DNA of 64,000 bases from Ascarosepion bandense (taxonomy: Eukaryota; Mollusca; Cephalopoda; Sepiida; Sepiidae): positions 459,501 to 523,500 of the forward strand of contig JBBBDQ010000310.1 in the NCBI GenBank assembly GCA_037127315.1. The letters are read 5' to 3'. The position numbers and the translations under genes were made by a program. The stretch's first letter is position 1. Every line of letters begins with the position of its first letter. Below the pieces are notes generated by a model, which was not told where the DNA came from, made no database searches, and saw only the letters and a program-made list of their open reading frames with translations. This document shows, one piece after another, positions 53,290-64,000 of the stretch.

Positions 53290-54095
53290 ATTTGTGTCAA
53301 TAGGAAAATGGAAGATTATAATATGCATTTTAGACCCTTGATGCTTTTTGTTTTTTACCGTAAAGGCAAAAATGCTTCGCAAGCAAAAAAGATATGTGCC
53401 GTGTACAGCGAAGGCACTTTAACTGTCAGAACTGTACTGAAGTGGTTCCCTAAGTTTAGAGTTGGTGATTGTAACCTTATCGATGAAGAAATCTCAGGCA
53501 GACCCTCACTACACATGACAACCAAATCAAGATATTGATTGAGAATAACCTGCATTACACATAGCGGGAATTGGCAGAATTACTAAATTCATTTTGTATA
53601 AATGCAATTAAAATGCACTCTTTTTAAGCCAATTGTAACAGGTGATGGGAAAGGGATTGTTTGTAACAATGTTCACCGAAAAAGATCCTTGGGTGGGCGA
53701 CATGAGCCAACTTTAACCACCCCAAAAGCAAGTCTCAGAAAGTCATGTTGTACATCTGATAGAATTGGAAAGTAATCCTGTATTATGAGGTTCTGCCAAG
53801 GAATTTGCCAATTGATTCTGAAAAGTACTGCTTGGAACTGACCGAATTAAAGGCAGCAATTCAAGTAAAACGCCTAGAATTTACGGAGGGGAAAGCTGTT
53901 GTTTTCTATCAGGATAATGGCAGACTTCCCGTTTCTTTAGCGACCCAGCAAAAATTGTTGCAGCTTGGCTCAGATGTGTTATTCCCTTTATTCATCAGAC
54001 ATTGTTCCTTTGGATTTATTTAGGTCGTTGCAAAATAATCTCATTGGTAAAAATTTTATTTTTTTGGGTGACATACAAAAAACACGTTAATGAGT
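53290..54095 (+). mobile_element. mariner-type transposon, decayed
   Basis: Both halves of a mariner transposase are present with stops. It begins shortly after the L-B 3' end. Similarity ends near 54095 after QNNLIGKNF. Confidence 0.85.
53308..54090 (+). pseudogene. mariner transposase, broken
   Basis: N-terminal half: MLFVFYRKGKNASQAKKICA, VYSEGTLTVRTVLKWFPKFR, VGDCNLIDEEISGRPS, the first helix-turn-helix and the linker. Middle: VTGDGKGIVCNNVHRKRS, where family DEKW has become DGKG, so the first catalytic Asp is kept but its context lost. C-terminal: PIDSEKYC..LTELKAAIQ, AVVFYQDNGRLPVSLATQQK (second Asp), LLQLGSDVLFP and QNNLIGKNF. The third Asp segment (SPDLAPSD in relatives) is missing after LF. 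Stops near 53540 and 53775. Confidence 0.85.
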
Positions 54096-54099
54096 TAAT

Positions 54100-55295
54100 T
54101 GTCGAGAAACCACCAAAATTCTAGAATAACGAAATCAATAGCTGACAGTGAACTGCCGTGTAAGACATACAGTCATGGTTGAACTTCAGTATTGCTCGAT
54201 TTTACTATTCTGTGAGTGAAAATTGGAAAAAATATTATCTTTGATTTTTTTTAATTATAAGTTAATCGCACAAAAGTAGTTGAAGAAGAGAGTTGGTGTT
54301 AAACAGTTGTTCCCAGCTTGCGTAAATTGTCCTTTAAGTAGTTGTTTCTGGAATATTTTATTGAAAATCGTTGGGATAACTGAGTAATAATACGCGAAAT
54401 CCAATCAATTACTTCTAACAATCCTTCAGAATTTGGTATTTATCCCTTATCCAATTTCAATTCTCTCTTACCACCACCATCAGAACGAGACTAAACATTA
54501 TGACATAAGGTACTTCACCTTGACTGAAGTCTTTTGTGAAAATTATAACATTATATATCTATATTAAATAACACGCTTGTAATAATATTCTTACAGCCTT
54601 ATTACTTTCCTTCTATACTCGAAATGCATTTTCGCAACTCACCACATTTTTCTTCAGCAGTGGTTAATTCATTTTTAAAATAACGCGGCCCATTATCCAT
54701 AATCAGCAGAACAGACGAATCTGTATTATCTCCCAACATCTGCAAACCAGACGACTTCCAGGTCTCATGTAAATTCAACTTTGATTTCGTTTTTCGTCAA
54801 TTCTTAGCCTTTTTCCTCCAAATATTTTCTTCTGTTTTTGCAAACCTTATTTGAAAATTAAGGGTTTTATTTTTATTATATAAACGATATAAACTTGAGT
54901 TATTTCTGGGTTTTCTTGCAAAACCCAAATTTCTTCGATTCCACCTAGAAGACCAATTTCTTCCTGCGAAGTTAATATAGGCTGACTATGTCATCATCAA
55001 CCGAAGTCTATTGTGAAAATTATAACATTATATATCTGTAGTGAATAACAATGTGATCCTAGGGTTGTGAAATCTAGCATGCATTAAATGCAGCTCTTCT
55101 TATTAATAACTAAATTATTTATTTCCAGGTAAACTAACATCTGTCTGTTTAAACAAGACTTAAAATATAACAACTTCTCTTGAAGTTAGACAAAATTCGG
55201 CATTGTGGTATTATAAATACCCGCAGAAAAAAGGTTGGTTGCTACTTTAAGAGATAACGCCTCAACTTTATCAATAGTAAAAAAAAAGACAAATA
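54100..55295. other. No gene recognised; contains a 45-bp direct repeat
   Basis: GTGAAAATTATAACATTATA with surrounding similarity occurs at 54519-54563 and 54999-55043. A minus-strand open segment at about 54600-54790 (NTDSSVLLIMDNGPRYFKN) is noted but not assigned. Confidence 0.4.
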
Positions 55296-55299
55296 CATG

Positions 55300-56048
55300 T
55301 AGGAGGCAAAGTGAGAGTCTTGAAGGTTTCTCAGCGTCTGGGCGTCCTGAAACATGGAAATTATAAGGAAAACATTGATCTCGTTCATCACATGGTGATG
55401 GATGACAGGCAAATCAAATAGACAATGCTATTAGCATATCTTGTAAAAGTGATGAGAATATTTTACACAATGAATTTGACCTGACGAAGATTTCTACGCA
55501 GGTGTCCCACGTTTTCTGACCCCTGAAAAGCACACCATGCTGATCATATCACGAGAAAATCGAACATTGATTACATAGATCGCATCACGGGAAGATCTGA
55601 CATCGTTTAGGTTCATCATTTTGAGTTAGAGAAACACTGCTCCATAAAAAGACTAAGATCGTTTTATCTTCAGAGAAGGTGATGTTTTCAGTTTTTGGAA
55701 TGCAAAAGCATTGTGTTTATTGACTATTTTCAAAAAGACCACCCCATCAATGGAAAGTACTGTGCCAACTTGCCAAGGCAGTTACGAAAGCTTATTAAGA
55801 CCAATCACTCAGGGGTGCTATTTCATCAGAAAAATACTTTAGTATACACGACCTTGGTTTCGATGGCCGTTGTGTGACTGTGGCTTTGAAATGGTTGACC
55901 ACCCTTCCTATTCTCCTGATTTGACTATAATATGTTCCCCAACATTAAACAAAAACACTTAACTGGGAACCAGTATCGCAGTGATGATGTCGGCATATCT
56001 GCTGTTGGTGACATTTTTGGCCAACAGGATGAACAGTCTTCTTTGAAC
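55300..56048 (+). mobile_element. mariner-type transposon (Hsmar1-like), decayed
   Basis: Second mariner type of this region. Coverage runs from the linker to near the transposase end, then an L-B tail starts at 56055. No terminal repeats recognised. Confidence 0.85.
55310..56048 (+). pseudogene. mariner transposase, broken
   Basis: KVLKVSQRLGVLKHGNYKEN, IDLVHHMVMDDRQIK, HHFELEKHCS (family HHFEPETK after the first Asp), ECKSIVFIDYFQKDHPINGK, YCANLPRQLRKLIK, GVLFHQKNT (family HQDNAPAH, second Asp lost), and NQYRSDDVGISAVGD and QQDEQS at the end. The third catalytic segment reads PFLFS-stop-FDYNMFPN. Numerous stops. Distinct from the mariner at 53.3 kb by sequence. Confidence 0.85.
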
Positions 56049-56054
56049 AGTTAG

Positions 56055-56330
56055 ATGTCAGTTTCTTCTTTTTCTTCTATGTGCCCTGTCTCCTCAGGAC
56101 GTAGGCGATCATGGCTTTCTACGTCTCCATCCACGTCTATCATCCACCTGATTAGTTCCTTCAAATATGTTATCTGTTGCTTTCTCCTGTCTCTTTTTCC
56201 CTCTATCTTGCTTGTTAGTATCAGGTTCTCCAAGCCCCACTTCCTCATTGCATGTCCTAGGAACTTCAGCTGTCTCTTTACCCGTACAGAAACAATGCAG
56301 AAGAGTTGAATGCATGCAAGATTTCACAGC
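56055..56330 (-). mobile_element. LINE family L-B, 3' end, minus strand
   Basis: On the minus strand: MRKWGLENLILTSKIEGKRD, RRKQQITYLKELIRWM, ESHDRLRPEETGHI. The first two blocks match the L-B C-terminus at 53010-53100 (GRIEGQRDRGKQRKTYLIGL). The 3' end GATCGCCTACGTCCTGAGGA is the plus-strand complement at 56090-56120, with an AGAAGAAAAAGAAG tail. Confidence 0.85.
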
Positions 56331-56334
56331 TCTA

Positions 56335-56725
56335 TCACCACTACTTTATGAACTTTTCAGCCCAGCCTCGTTTTTCGACTGGTTACTAATTGTATATTTT
56401 TCAATTGTATAATTTACACTGGTATCACAGTTGTTGTGAAAAGTGAAGAAAATAGAATAATTATGACGACAATGCTTGCTCGAAAAATAGTTTCTCTTGT
56501 AACATTTAGTGAAAGTTTTCTGAAATAAAAAATTGTTTAAGAAAATTATTAAAGCGCAAACATATTTACTCTACATTCTTGTGAAGTAATTTTTTTTTCA
56601 AATTCTGTAACGTTTTCCTTTTTTCTTTTTTTTTTTTTTTGGTTTCTGTTGTTCGGTTTCAATTTTCCTTTTTTTTCTTTTTGTCAGGTATTTTTAAAAT
56701 AGTTTCTATACCAAAAAACCCAAGT
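56335..56725. other. No gene seen
   Basis: AT-rich with T runs near 56625-56640. Confidence 0.4.
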
Positions 56726-56728
56726 CGA

Positions 56729-56732
56729 ATGA

Positions 56733-56780
<48 letters not shown>

Positions 56781-56781
56781 G

Positions 56782-56838
<57 letters not shown>

Positions 56839-56855
56839 CGTGTGTGTATGTGTGT
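56729..56855. repeat. Compound microsatellite (ATCT)n then (TG)n
   Basis: ATCT run 56729-56780 then TG run to about 56834 with imperfect GT to 56855. Same structure as at 5573-5668. Confidence 0.95.
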
Positions 56856-57054
56856 GTGCGCGCCGCGCTTCAGACAAAAATGTTTGGTCTACCCTGAATT
56901 TCCTTAAAAACACATTAAAATGGGATATTTTTGTATTTTTAAAGTATAAGATAAAATTTCAGCAAGAGCAATGTATTTTCTTTTATTTTAACAAAAAATA
57001 TGCACTTAACTATAAAATACACAACAGTATCATATTTTGCTTTCATCAATAAAA

Positions 57055-57230
57055 CCACCACCTGCGTTACAAATACTTCGCATTCTTTCTCATTCGCATT
57101 CTTTCGCATTCACATTCTTTACAAATTTACATTCAAATTTACAATTTAAATTCACATGTTGCATTCGCATTCTTTACAAATTTACAAATACTTCGCATTC
57201 TTTTGCATTCTCATTCTTTCATTTTGAAAA
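57055..57230. repeat. Degenerate minisatellite
   Basis: Words CGCATTCTTT, CATTCGCATTC and TACAAATTTACA recur irregularly; TACAAATACTTCGCATTCTT occurs twice (57069 and 57182). Confidence 0.8.
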
Positions 57231-57389
57231 AATTTAGATGGCAGGCCTTTCTAATCCTTCTTCAAGCACTGAAAAATCTCACTCTCACTCTTTTTGGTAT
57301 TCACTTCCAACTTTCTTATCCACTTCATCTCATACTAATTCACTGGAAGAGAGTTCAGGAGACTGAAGCAGTCAAGTCATAATTTTTTT

Positions 57390-57835
57390 TTTTGACACGA
57401 GGTAATTTTGAAATTATTTAGAAGAGTATTTTTGGATCGTTGTCTTGTTGAAAGACGGATTTTTTCAATTATGAGTAAACTATGTCTTTGCAAAATCGAA
57501 TGATATTGTTCTTCTTCATGATTCTCATGACCTGAATCAAATCTCTCGTCCCTTTTCCCACAAAAGATTTACACTATAAGAGTCTCATCAATTAACTGAT
57601 GAAACCACACATTTATAATGCAATCTCGTTGCTTTTTTCTCACGTACACATTCCTCTTACTACCAAAAGTTCAGATTTTGACTCACAGGTCCACAATACA
57701 TTTTGCCACTCTTTCAATACATTTTTGTCCGTAACAGTCTTTTCTGTTCATTCACCTTTCGTAAAAGGGTTTCTTGGTGGTTATATACTCCCTGAGCCAT
57801 GTTGATCTAAGTTGATTTTTCACAGTTGAGAGTGA
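57390..57835 (-). mobile_element. Tc1-like transposase fragment, minus strand
   Basis: Minus-strand translation across frames: QETLLRKVNEQKRLLRTKMY, SGKMYCGPVSQNLNFW, YVREKKATRLHYKCVVSSVN, ENHEEEQYHSI, FNKTTIQKYS. These align with the Tc1 order KRLxFAKxxxxKxxxxWKNVLWxxESKxELFG, YVRRKKG, CVVSTVKHGGG and QDNDPKHT, though both catalytic Asp segments are mutated or shifted. It is a different subfamily from the Tc1 at 23.7 kb. Ends not identified. Confidence 0.65.
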
Positions 57836-57839
57836 TACT

Positions 57840-58065
57840 ATCGAGAAAAATTAAGTTCAGCTTTAATAAAAAAAAATGCCCAAATAATTATCACTATCGA
57901 CTGTGGTAATAAATATTGGGTAGAAAGTGGTTAAGGATAAAGTATAATATGGTCCCAGTATTGATACTTATATTAAACTGTTCGCAACACAGAATGCTGG
58001 GCGCATTTATCTAGACACCATTGCTTGAAAGGCTTAGACTCCTTCCAGGCCAAGGGAAATTAATA
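57840..58065. other. No gene seen
   Basis: Possibly the 5' part of the Tc1-like fragment; no terminal repeat recognised. Confidence 0.35.
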
Positions 58066-58143
58066 ATTTTGTTTTATAATCATATCGCCCCAAGCAAGGC
58101 ATTTTACTGCCACTGTTTTGCAGGGGGTTACATAGAAGGAAAG

Positions 58144-58599
58144 TTATGAGAAAGAGTGACAGGTTATAGGGGTGTCAGAAAGTGAGTAAAAGAGGATAAG
58201 AATACTGATGAGAGTGGAGTGGACGGAGAAAGGAGCATGAGAGAGATGATGCAGGTTAGTGAGATAGGAGATGACTATTGACTTAACATTTAAATTCTTG
58301 GAGATTGTAGCTGTCGGAACGGAAAAGCATGTAGATCGAAGGGAATTCCACAGGCTGGAAGTGCGAGAAAAGAAGCTGGAAGAGTAGAATTTGCGTTTAC
58401 AATTTATCGGTTTCACAGTAAAAGGGTGGGACCTAGTTGCTAATCTTGTTGTTCGAGTAAATTTATGAATAGGGGGCACCAGTGAGCTAAGTTCATCGGA
58501 GCAAAAGCCGTGAAAGTATTTGTATAAAAGACACAGGGAAGTCACATTGCGCCGGTAAGAAAGTAACTGTATCTGAGCTGCCAAATCGGGATCGATCAC
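58144..58599 (-). pseudogene. L-A ORF2 C-terminal region
   Basis: 151 codons: DPDLAAQIQLLSYRRNVTSL, CLLYKYFHGFCSDELSSLVP, TRLATRSHPFTVKPINCKRK, SFFSRTSSLWNSLRSTCFSV. This is the conserved after-RT region of the family and ends at the ORF2 terminus. Function unknown beyond belonging to ORF2. Confidence 0.85.
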
Positions 58600-58912
58600 A
58601 TTACAGATTCTCCGTTGGATTTTTCAAGGACGTCTAGGTGGATAGCAGGAGCACCCGATCAGATATGGCAGCAGTATTCAATGCACGGGCGGATGGTAGA
58701 TTTATATGTGTGCAGGATTGTTTCAGGCGGAAAAAACTTCTTCGCCCTACACAGAGAACCGACTTTCTTAGCAGCGGATTTAGCTATGGATTCTGTATAG
58801 TCATTCCACTTGATGTCTGTTGTGAGAGCTAAGGAAGCTTCGTTTTTCGTTTTGGCTTCGTTTTGGAAGCTTTAAAATTCACGAGCCATTTCTTACCCCA
58901 ATCCGCCACGGA

Positions 58913-59225
58913 TCAGAGTTTCTTTTCAAGCTCGTCAGCGAGGTTTGCTTTGTCAGCCTCAGCAGATTTTTGATCGATGCGAGAGTAAACTGTAGTGTCG
59001 TCAGCGTATATGGTTACTTGGAATCTTATTACATCTGGCAAATCGTTAATGTAGATAAGGAAAAGCATAGGACCTAGAATAGAGCCTTGAGGGACACTCA
59101 CGTTTGTATGATAGTATTGGAAAGCATGTCCGTTCAATACTACTTTCATTGTGCCATTTGAAAGGAATGACTGGATAAGGTCACAAACAATTGTCCAGTT
59201 ATACCATAACCTCGGGGCTTGCATA
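58913..59225 (-). pseudogene. L-A reverse transcriptase palm fragment
   Basis: CDLIQSFLSNGTMKVVLNGH, NVSVPQGSILGPMLFLIYIN, DLPDVIRFQVTIYADDTTVY. PQGSILGP and IYADD are RT motifs; both catalytic aspartates are present. The frame stops after ELEKKL at 58913 and the thumb is in other frames. Confidence 0.9.
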
Positions 59226-59229
59226 GAAG

Positions 59230-59985
59230 GCAAATTAATAGAATCCAAATTAAATTAAAAATTTTATATGCAGACATTAAATAATGAAATTATTTAAACT
59301 TCTCTTAAGGCTATTTCAAGAGTTAAAATTCAAGTCATATCAACATGAAATTAGATCGCTTAATCTAATTAAAATTAATAAAAATTACACACGTGTGCGT
59401 GCATGAGCATACATATACACACTGTAAAATCAAAATAAAGTCTTTATTGTAAAATGGAACACTTATTCTTACCATAATCTCTGTGTAATGAATAAAAGAA
59501 ATCAATCAATAAATATGAAAATAATATGTATATATCTAATAAACAGTATAAGACTAATGTCAAATATATAAATATATAAGACCACTGTTATTGTTTTGTT
59601 AACATTCATTGAATGATATATAATAGGAGCAAATTTCCTTTGCAAAAATTATTAGTAAAAATAAACAAAAAACTTTACAACAAAACGTTTATTGTTGTTC
59701 TTAAAAATATTTGAAAGATAAATAATAGAGAAAGATATGTTTGTTTACAACATTAATCAGCGTTGATTTAACATTTTGAACCTGCAAATGGTTCCTCTGT
59801 TTGTTTTTTTTTTTGTTCTTTTTGTTTTTTTGTTTTTTAACTCTATTTGCTTATAATTTAATTATTTAATGTCTGCAAGTAACACTTTTAATTTAATTTG
59901 GAGGATATCATGGTACCGAACCTGTAAGTAAGGACGAAGTTTGAGAAAAAAATAGAAAGAAAAAGAAAACTTACACTTAATATCA
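59230..59985. other. No gene recognised
   Basis: AT-rich, T-run near 59805-59835. Confidence 0.4.
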
Positions 59986-59989
59986 CGAA

Positions 59990-60202
59990 GAGACAGTTAA
60001 AATTTCTATGGAACATAATGAGAATGAGAAGGATGGCTTGGAAAATTTGATACTCAAAGGGAATGTTGAAGGCAAGAGCGCCAGAGAAAAACAACGCATA
60101 ACCTACTAAATGGATGGCGGGAGGAATGGTTTAGGAGAAATAACGGAAAGACAAAATGGCGACTCATGATCGCCTACATTCTGAAGGGACACGGCACATA
60201 AA
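59990..60202 (+). mobile_element. LINE family L-B, 3' end
   Basis: Translates NIMRMRRMAWKI, AREKQR-like sequence and GEITERQNGDS, and ends CTCATGATCGCCTACATTCT then GAAGGGACACGGCACATAAA, the L-B terminus. Confidence 0.8.
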
Positions 60203-60393
60203 AATATTAGCATTTATCATAGCTAAAAATTTGGATAATCCCAAAATCAAATGAAGACTTAAAGGTGAAAACATAATGTTCCTCTTCGAAAATTTTAATT
60301 ATTCTGCAACATGTATTTTGAACAGACGAATCCAATACTGTAGTTATTGAAATGTTATGTTTTACTTTAACAAATGCAAAAAATATTTTTGCC

Positions 60394-60396
<3 letters not shown>

Positions 60397-60453
<57 letters not shown>
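60397..60453. repeat. (TG)n microsatellite
   Basis: Pure GT run. Confidence 0.95.
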
Positions 60454-60455
<2 letters not shown>

Positions 60456-62788
60456 ACTTATCAGATCAAAGTGCCATAAAAACATCTATCTACCCAAAAT
60501 TTACAAGACCCCATAAGAAAACTTCTGGTTGAAAACATTAAAATTATATATAAATCACATTACCGTAAACAACTTTCAATAAGAGAAGCCCTGAATATTA
60601 AACATCTCTCTCCTACTATCAACCACAGCTTATTTAAAATTGGGAATGAAGTGCTAAGAGTTAAATAAAAAAAAAATAGAAAGTCGCTTACTCGAATTCT
60701 ATCCGCGTTCAACACGCGAAGACTCGAAGTAAACGCTCTTATTTAAAACAACATGAAAAATTCAACTTCAACAGTCAAAACATGAAGAGAAACTAACAAC
60801 AAAGTAGTTGCGTTTGAAAATACATATTTCGACAACTGCTGTCTTGCAAATGAATGGTTTTGTATGGTTCGCTTATTTCAAAATACAGTAATGAAATATG
60901 ACTTGTCTAACTGCAAGACAACACCTGTTCACTCAATATTAAGGTATGTGATTGAAATTGTTCATTGCAGGTAAAGATAAGAGAACATAAATAATAATCT
61001 TTTTTTTAGTTGTCTAAACAAACAAAAATATTACATTTTCCTGCCACTGTTACGTTTTTATTTCTATGTCTATTGTAAGTGAACAGGCTGCAGGTTGTCA
61101 AATATAACAAAATGCAAACAAAAACTGTTTGAACCTTCTTTAGCAGACAATTGTCCCGTGATTAATGATTTCACAGCTTTAATGAATCAAATAAAAAATG
61201 AGAAGTAATGATTTCGATTCTAAAACGACAAATAATTATGATGTTTATTTATTTTTATTTTATTTTTCGAATAAATCAATGGAATAATTATTATTATCAA
61301 TGTCATTAAATTACTAGTATATTTTTATGGAACAAGGATGTCTAATCCACTTGATTACGCAGTTTATTTTAGACATATTAAACAAAGAGCGTATTCTATA
61401 ATTTCTTTTCTTAAAATTCCATACAAAATTTATTTTAATTTTGACTTGATTTTAAATAATCGATATTGTCAGACAACGATTAGAAATCATTATATAGTTG
61501 TAATTTTAAATTAGCATTTTATCACGAGATTTTTTTTCCTCAGAAAACAGTTGAAAATAATCAAAGCATTATCAAAAGTTATTTGGTAATAAATATAATA
61601 ATGATGGTAGTAACGAATATAACCAAGATAAAGATATAGTAATGCCAGTAACAAACTGAAAGATAATAAATTCAAACACATAATAGTGAGCTTAAATAAA
61701 AAAGGATAAGAAGAATTTCGCAATAAAAAGTAATAAATACGAACCGTCCTATTTATCTATTCCCAGCGCGGGAAAACTCTTTAGCCTGTGTTAAGAAGAG
61801 TGTAAAGAATTACGAATTAAAGTGATATATTTTTCAACGATATTAAAAATCTGATGCGTATAAAAATGTTTTTTAAACTGTTCAGATAGTGTATAGGGGC
61901 ATAGCAACAGATGTTATAACTATCTTAGTAGGTATAAAAACACTAGTGATTATGTTAAAATTGTGTGTAAATGTATGGAAAATCGAATGATATATAAATC
62001 TAGTGTTGAAAAAAAAATCCCTCCTTTCAGATACTACACGAAAAAAAAAAAAAGAAAAGAAAAGAGCAACAAAAACGATGTTATAAATCTCCACGTTTTA
62101 CCATTCTTCAGATTGTATGTCGAGCCTTAAAGAAAGTAATCGGTAATATTGTGGAAAGAAATGTTTTTAAACCTATTCAGAAAGTGTAATGTTGATTGAT
62201 AAATAATCGATCTAGTTTTAATATCTCCTGTTGGACTTTTGCAAATCTACAGTATCTTGACCATTCGTTATGTACCATTTATACTATTTTTGTCTATGTT
62301 TGTCGTGTCATCCAAACCCACATTTAATCTCTTGTTTTCTTTCAATTTTTATATTTCTGTCTCTCATTATATTGATAATTACTTTTGAATTCTTCTGATA
62401 ACTTTTGTATTTTATAATATGTTATAAAACTTATTTATTGTTAAATCGTTTAGTACAAATGTACTTGCGTATCAGGTTTCCAACTTCATACGATGAAATA
62501 TTTTTCAATTGAATCAAGAAAGCGAATGATAATATATATATATGCGAACTATTTTCTCAAATTCCTTAACCGAAGAAAACAAAGAACAAGATGACTTATG
62601 ATGTAGAGTCAGATATACAAACATATTCAATATCTATTCTTATGTGTGTATATGATTAGTGAAAAGCAGTATTAAACAAACTATTATACATATTTAAAAA
62701 AATAATAAAGTGCCTTAAATATCGATAGATGGTATATCGAAAGCATGATTTATTGCAAAATTATAATCTACATTGACGTTTACGAAAT
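60456..62788. other. No gene recognised (2.3 kb)
   Basis: AT-rich DNA. No motif-bearing frame, no paired repeat found by eye. A short (TA)n lies at 62530-62545. Confidence 0.35.
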
Positions 62789-62789
62789 G

Positions 62790-63345
62790 TTTCTGATCCT
62801 GGGTATGACGGTAACCTGCATCCGACAACAAGGCCTCTAATTGGGAGGTTGTGAGGAGCGTGGACCACCTCTTAATTGCTGTTGTTCCCAGGTCTACTCT
62901 GACCCGGAGTGGTAGCACCTGTTAGGGTCCCAGCTATGGGGAAATAGTTAACCCCCAAACTGGGGTCAAAACACTATGAAAATATAAAAAATACACTTTT
63001 ATAGAAAAATATACATAAAAATCAACTTTTATAGAAAATAAACGTTTTTGAAGGAAAAATATTATCAATAATACATTTTTGAAGAAAAAATTATTACCAT
63101 AAAAAATTTTTAAAGGAAAAAAATTCTCAGCAAAACATTTTTGAATACAAAACTATAAGACATTTTCAGTTTTCTAAAAGATAGAAAAAAAAACAGCATT
63201 TTCATTAAAATCTGACTAAATCAACCTTTTCACTATAACCGAACATTATAAAAAATACCTTAAAATCCGACCTTTTTGGCAATAAATAACCCACAGAAGT
63301 TGATATGCCGTTAAACAAAACTCAAACTCAAACTCAAAACAAAAT
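62790..63345. repeat. Dispersed repeat Z, copy 2
   Basis: Matches 43905-44330. This copy is longer in the middle, where units like ATACATTTTTGAAGAAAAAA repeat imperfectly (62980-63150). It ends TTGATATGCCGTTAAACAAA followed by (ACTCAA)n. The minus-strand open frame across it is short. Confidence 0.85.
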
Positions 63346-63349
63346 GTTT

Positions 63350-64000
63350 CGCTTAACAATAATTTACGTGTAATTATATATTATTTTGAATTCAAAAGAA
63401 ATTTATGGAAACATCTTTAACATACATGAAATGACATAAACAATTAACTTACATTTTTACCTGTTTACTAAAACAACTTGATTATTATTCCGATAAAACT
63501 CGAACAGTAAATAAACCTTTGTGTTTGTCGTATGATGATGCGACAGTAAACACAATCTGATACTATCTACTCCTAGCAAACGCCACATATGTAAAACTAT
63601 TGTCTTTTCATAGCTAAAATGTCATGATTGACAGTTAAAGATTTGACGCAAACATTGGCGTATATGCGTATATGGATTTTAGAAATACATTTCAATATCA
63701 AAACAGAAAACCCTTTGATAACTATGCGTTTCTCGTCCAGGGCAAATCTGGCGTTAAGATGATGCACCATCACTTCTCTGAGGTTGCAAAACTACCTGAC
63801 ATGATATTGCCTTGAATAAACTATATAGCGATCCTTAAACCTGTACCAAAACACCTGAAGTCACCTGAAGTCAACGATTACTATAGATGATAGCCAATAT
63901 GCGAATGTCGAGCGATAAAAAGCACTTAAGATAGAGAAATTGATGTTCGAACTTGCAAAGCAAACCAGATTACAAAGTGTGCCTCACGACAAAGATGAAC
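63350..64000. other. No gene recognised
   Basis: AT-rich; small duplication CACCTGAAGT at 63852 and 63862. Confidence 0.4.

Larger units (their letters stand above)
58068..59228 (-). mobile_element. LINE family L-A, 5'-truncated minus-strand copy
   Basis: The 3' end (plus strand 58068-58110) reverse-complements to GCAAAACAGTGGCAGTAAAA, TGCCTTGCTTGGGGCGATAT and GATTATAAAAC, the L-A terminus. The 5' breakpoint is near 59228 in the RT domain. Two long open pieces remain, so this is among the better preserved copies. Confidence 0.9.

Noticed and set aside
54600..54795. Minus-strand open segment with VLLIMDNGPRYF, resembling a DDE transposase box, followed by a GTGAGT
   Set aside because: Only about 55 codons, no second catalytic motif, stop immediately upstream.
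1..64000. Host protein-coding genes
   Set aside because: Every frame with recognisable motifs belongs to a transposable element; no host exon could be supported.

Overview
The window is AT-rich metazoan nuclear DNA made almost entirely of repeats. I recognise no intact host gene or host exon. The mixture of tRNA-headed SINEs, several Penelope-like retroelement (PLE) families with GIY-YIG endonucleases, Jockey/CR1-type and L2-like LINEs, Tc1 and mariner transposons, a Ty3/gypsy element, long (ATCT)n, (TG)n and (TA)n microsatellites and a short TTAGGG-type telomeric tract fits a mollusc, most likely a cephalopod such as Octopus. That assignment is inference from repeat content. All coding sequence found is decayed transposon sequence with stops and frameshifts.

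Layout. 0-10 kb: a LINE stub at the left edge, a minus-strand PLE (family P1), two SINEs, a head-to-head pair of PLE tails (P4), an unusual 82-bp-arm fold-back element between AT microsatellites, a mariner and an internally deleted Tc1. 10-21 kb: mostly featureless AT-rich DNA with a minus-strand LINE (L-A), a second LINE type with C-terminal zinc-finger-like remnants (L-C), a SINE, a G/T-rich island and a microsatellite cluster. 21-25.3 kb: PLE P5 with a hammerhead-like end, a 393-bp MITE, and a Tc1 element carrying a SINE with a perfect 15-bp target duplication. 25.9-33.6 kb: a three-level nest, in which an old L-A LINE is split by a Ty3/gypsy element with two LTRs, which is itself split by a younger L-A LINE. 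35-38.9 kb: a head-to-head P2 PLE pair, the tail of a second P1 copy, a long-TIR MITE and a well-formed hammerhead ribozyme motif. 41.8-49.9 kb: a mariner half, a LINE tail, dispersed repeat Z, a P2 PLE broken by a composite insertion (repeat Y, SINE, telomeric repeat) and by a second SINE, and two P3 PLE pieces separated by a complete type-I hammerhead motif. 51-64 kb: LINE L-A and L-B copies, two mariners, a minus-strand Tc1 and a second copy of repeat Z.

The elements do not form a cellular pathway; they record successive insertions. The observations most worth checking are the hammerhead-type self-cleaving RNA motifs at PLE ends (48.6, 38.7, 22.7 and 21.2 kb), the recurrent head-to-head PLE arrangement, the fold-back at 7.3 kb with a hammerhead-like centre, and several unclassified dispersed repeat pairs (X, Y, Z). 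Element boundaries are estimated by eye from similarity between copies and to remembered family features, and are generally good to about 10-50 bases.
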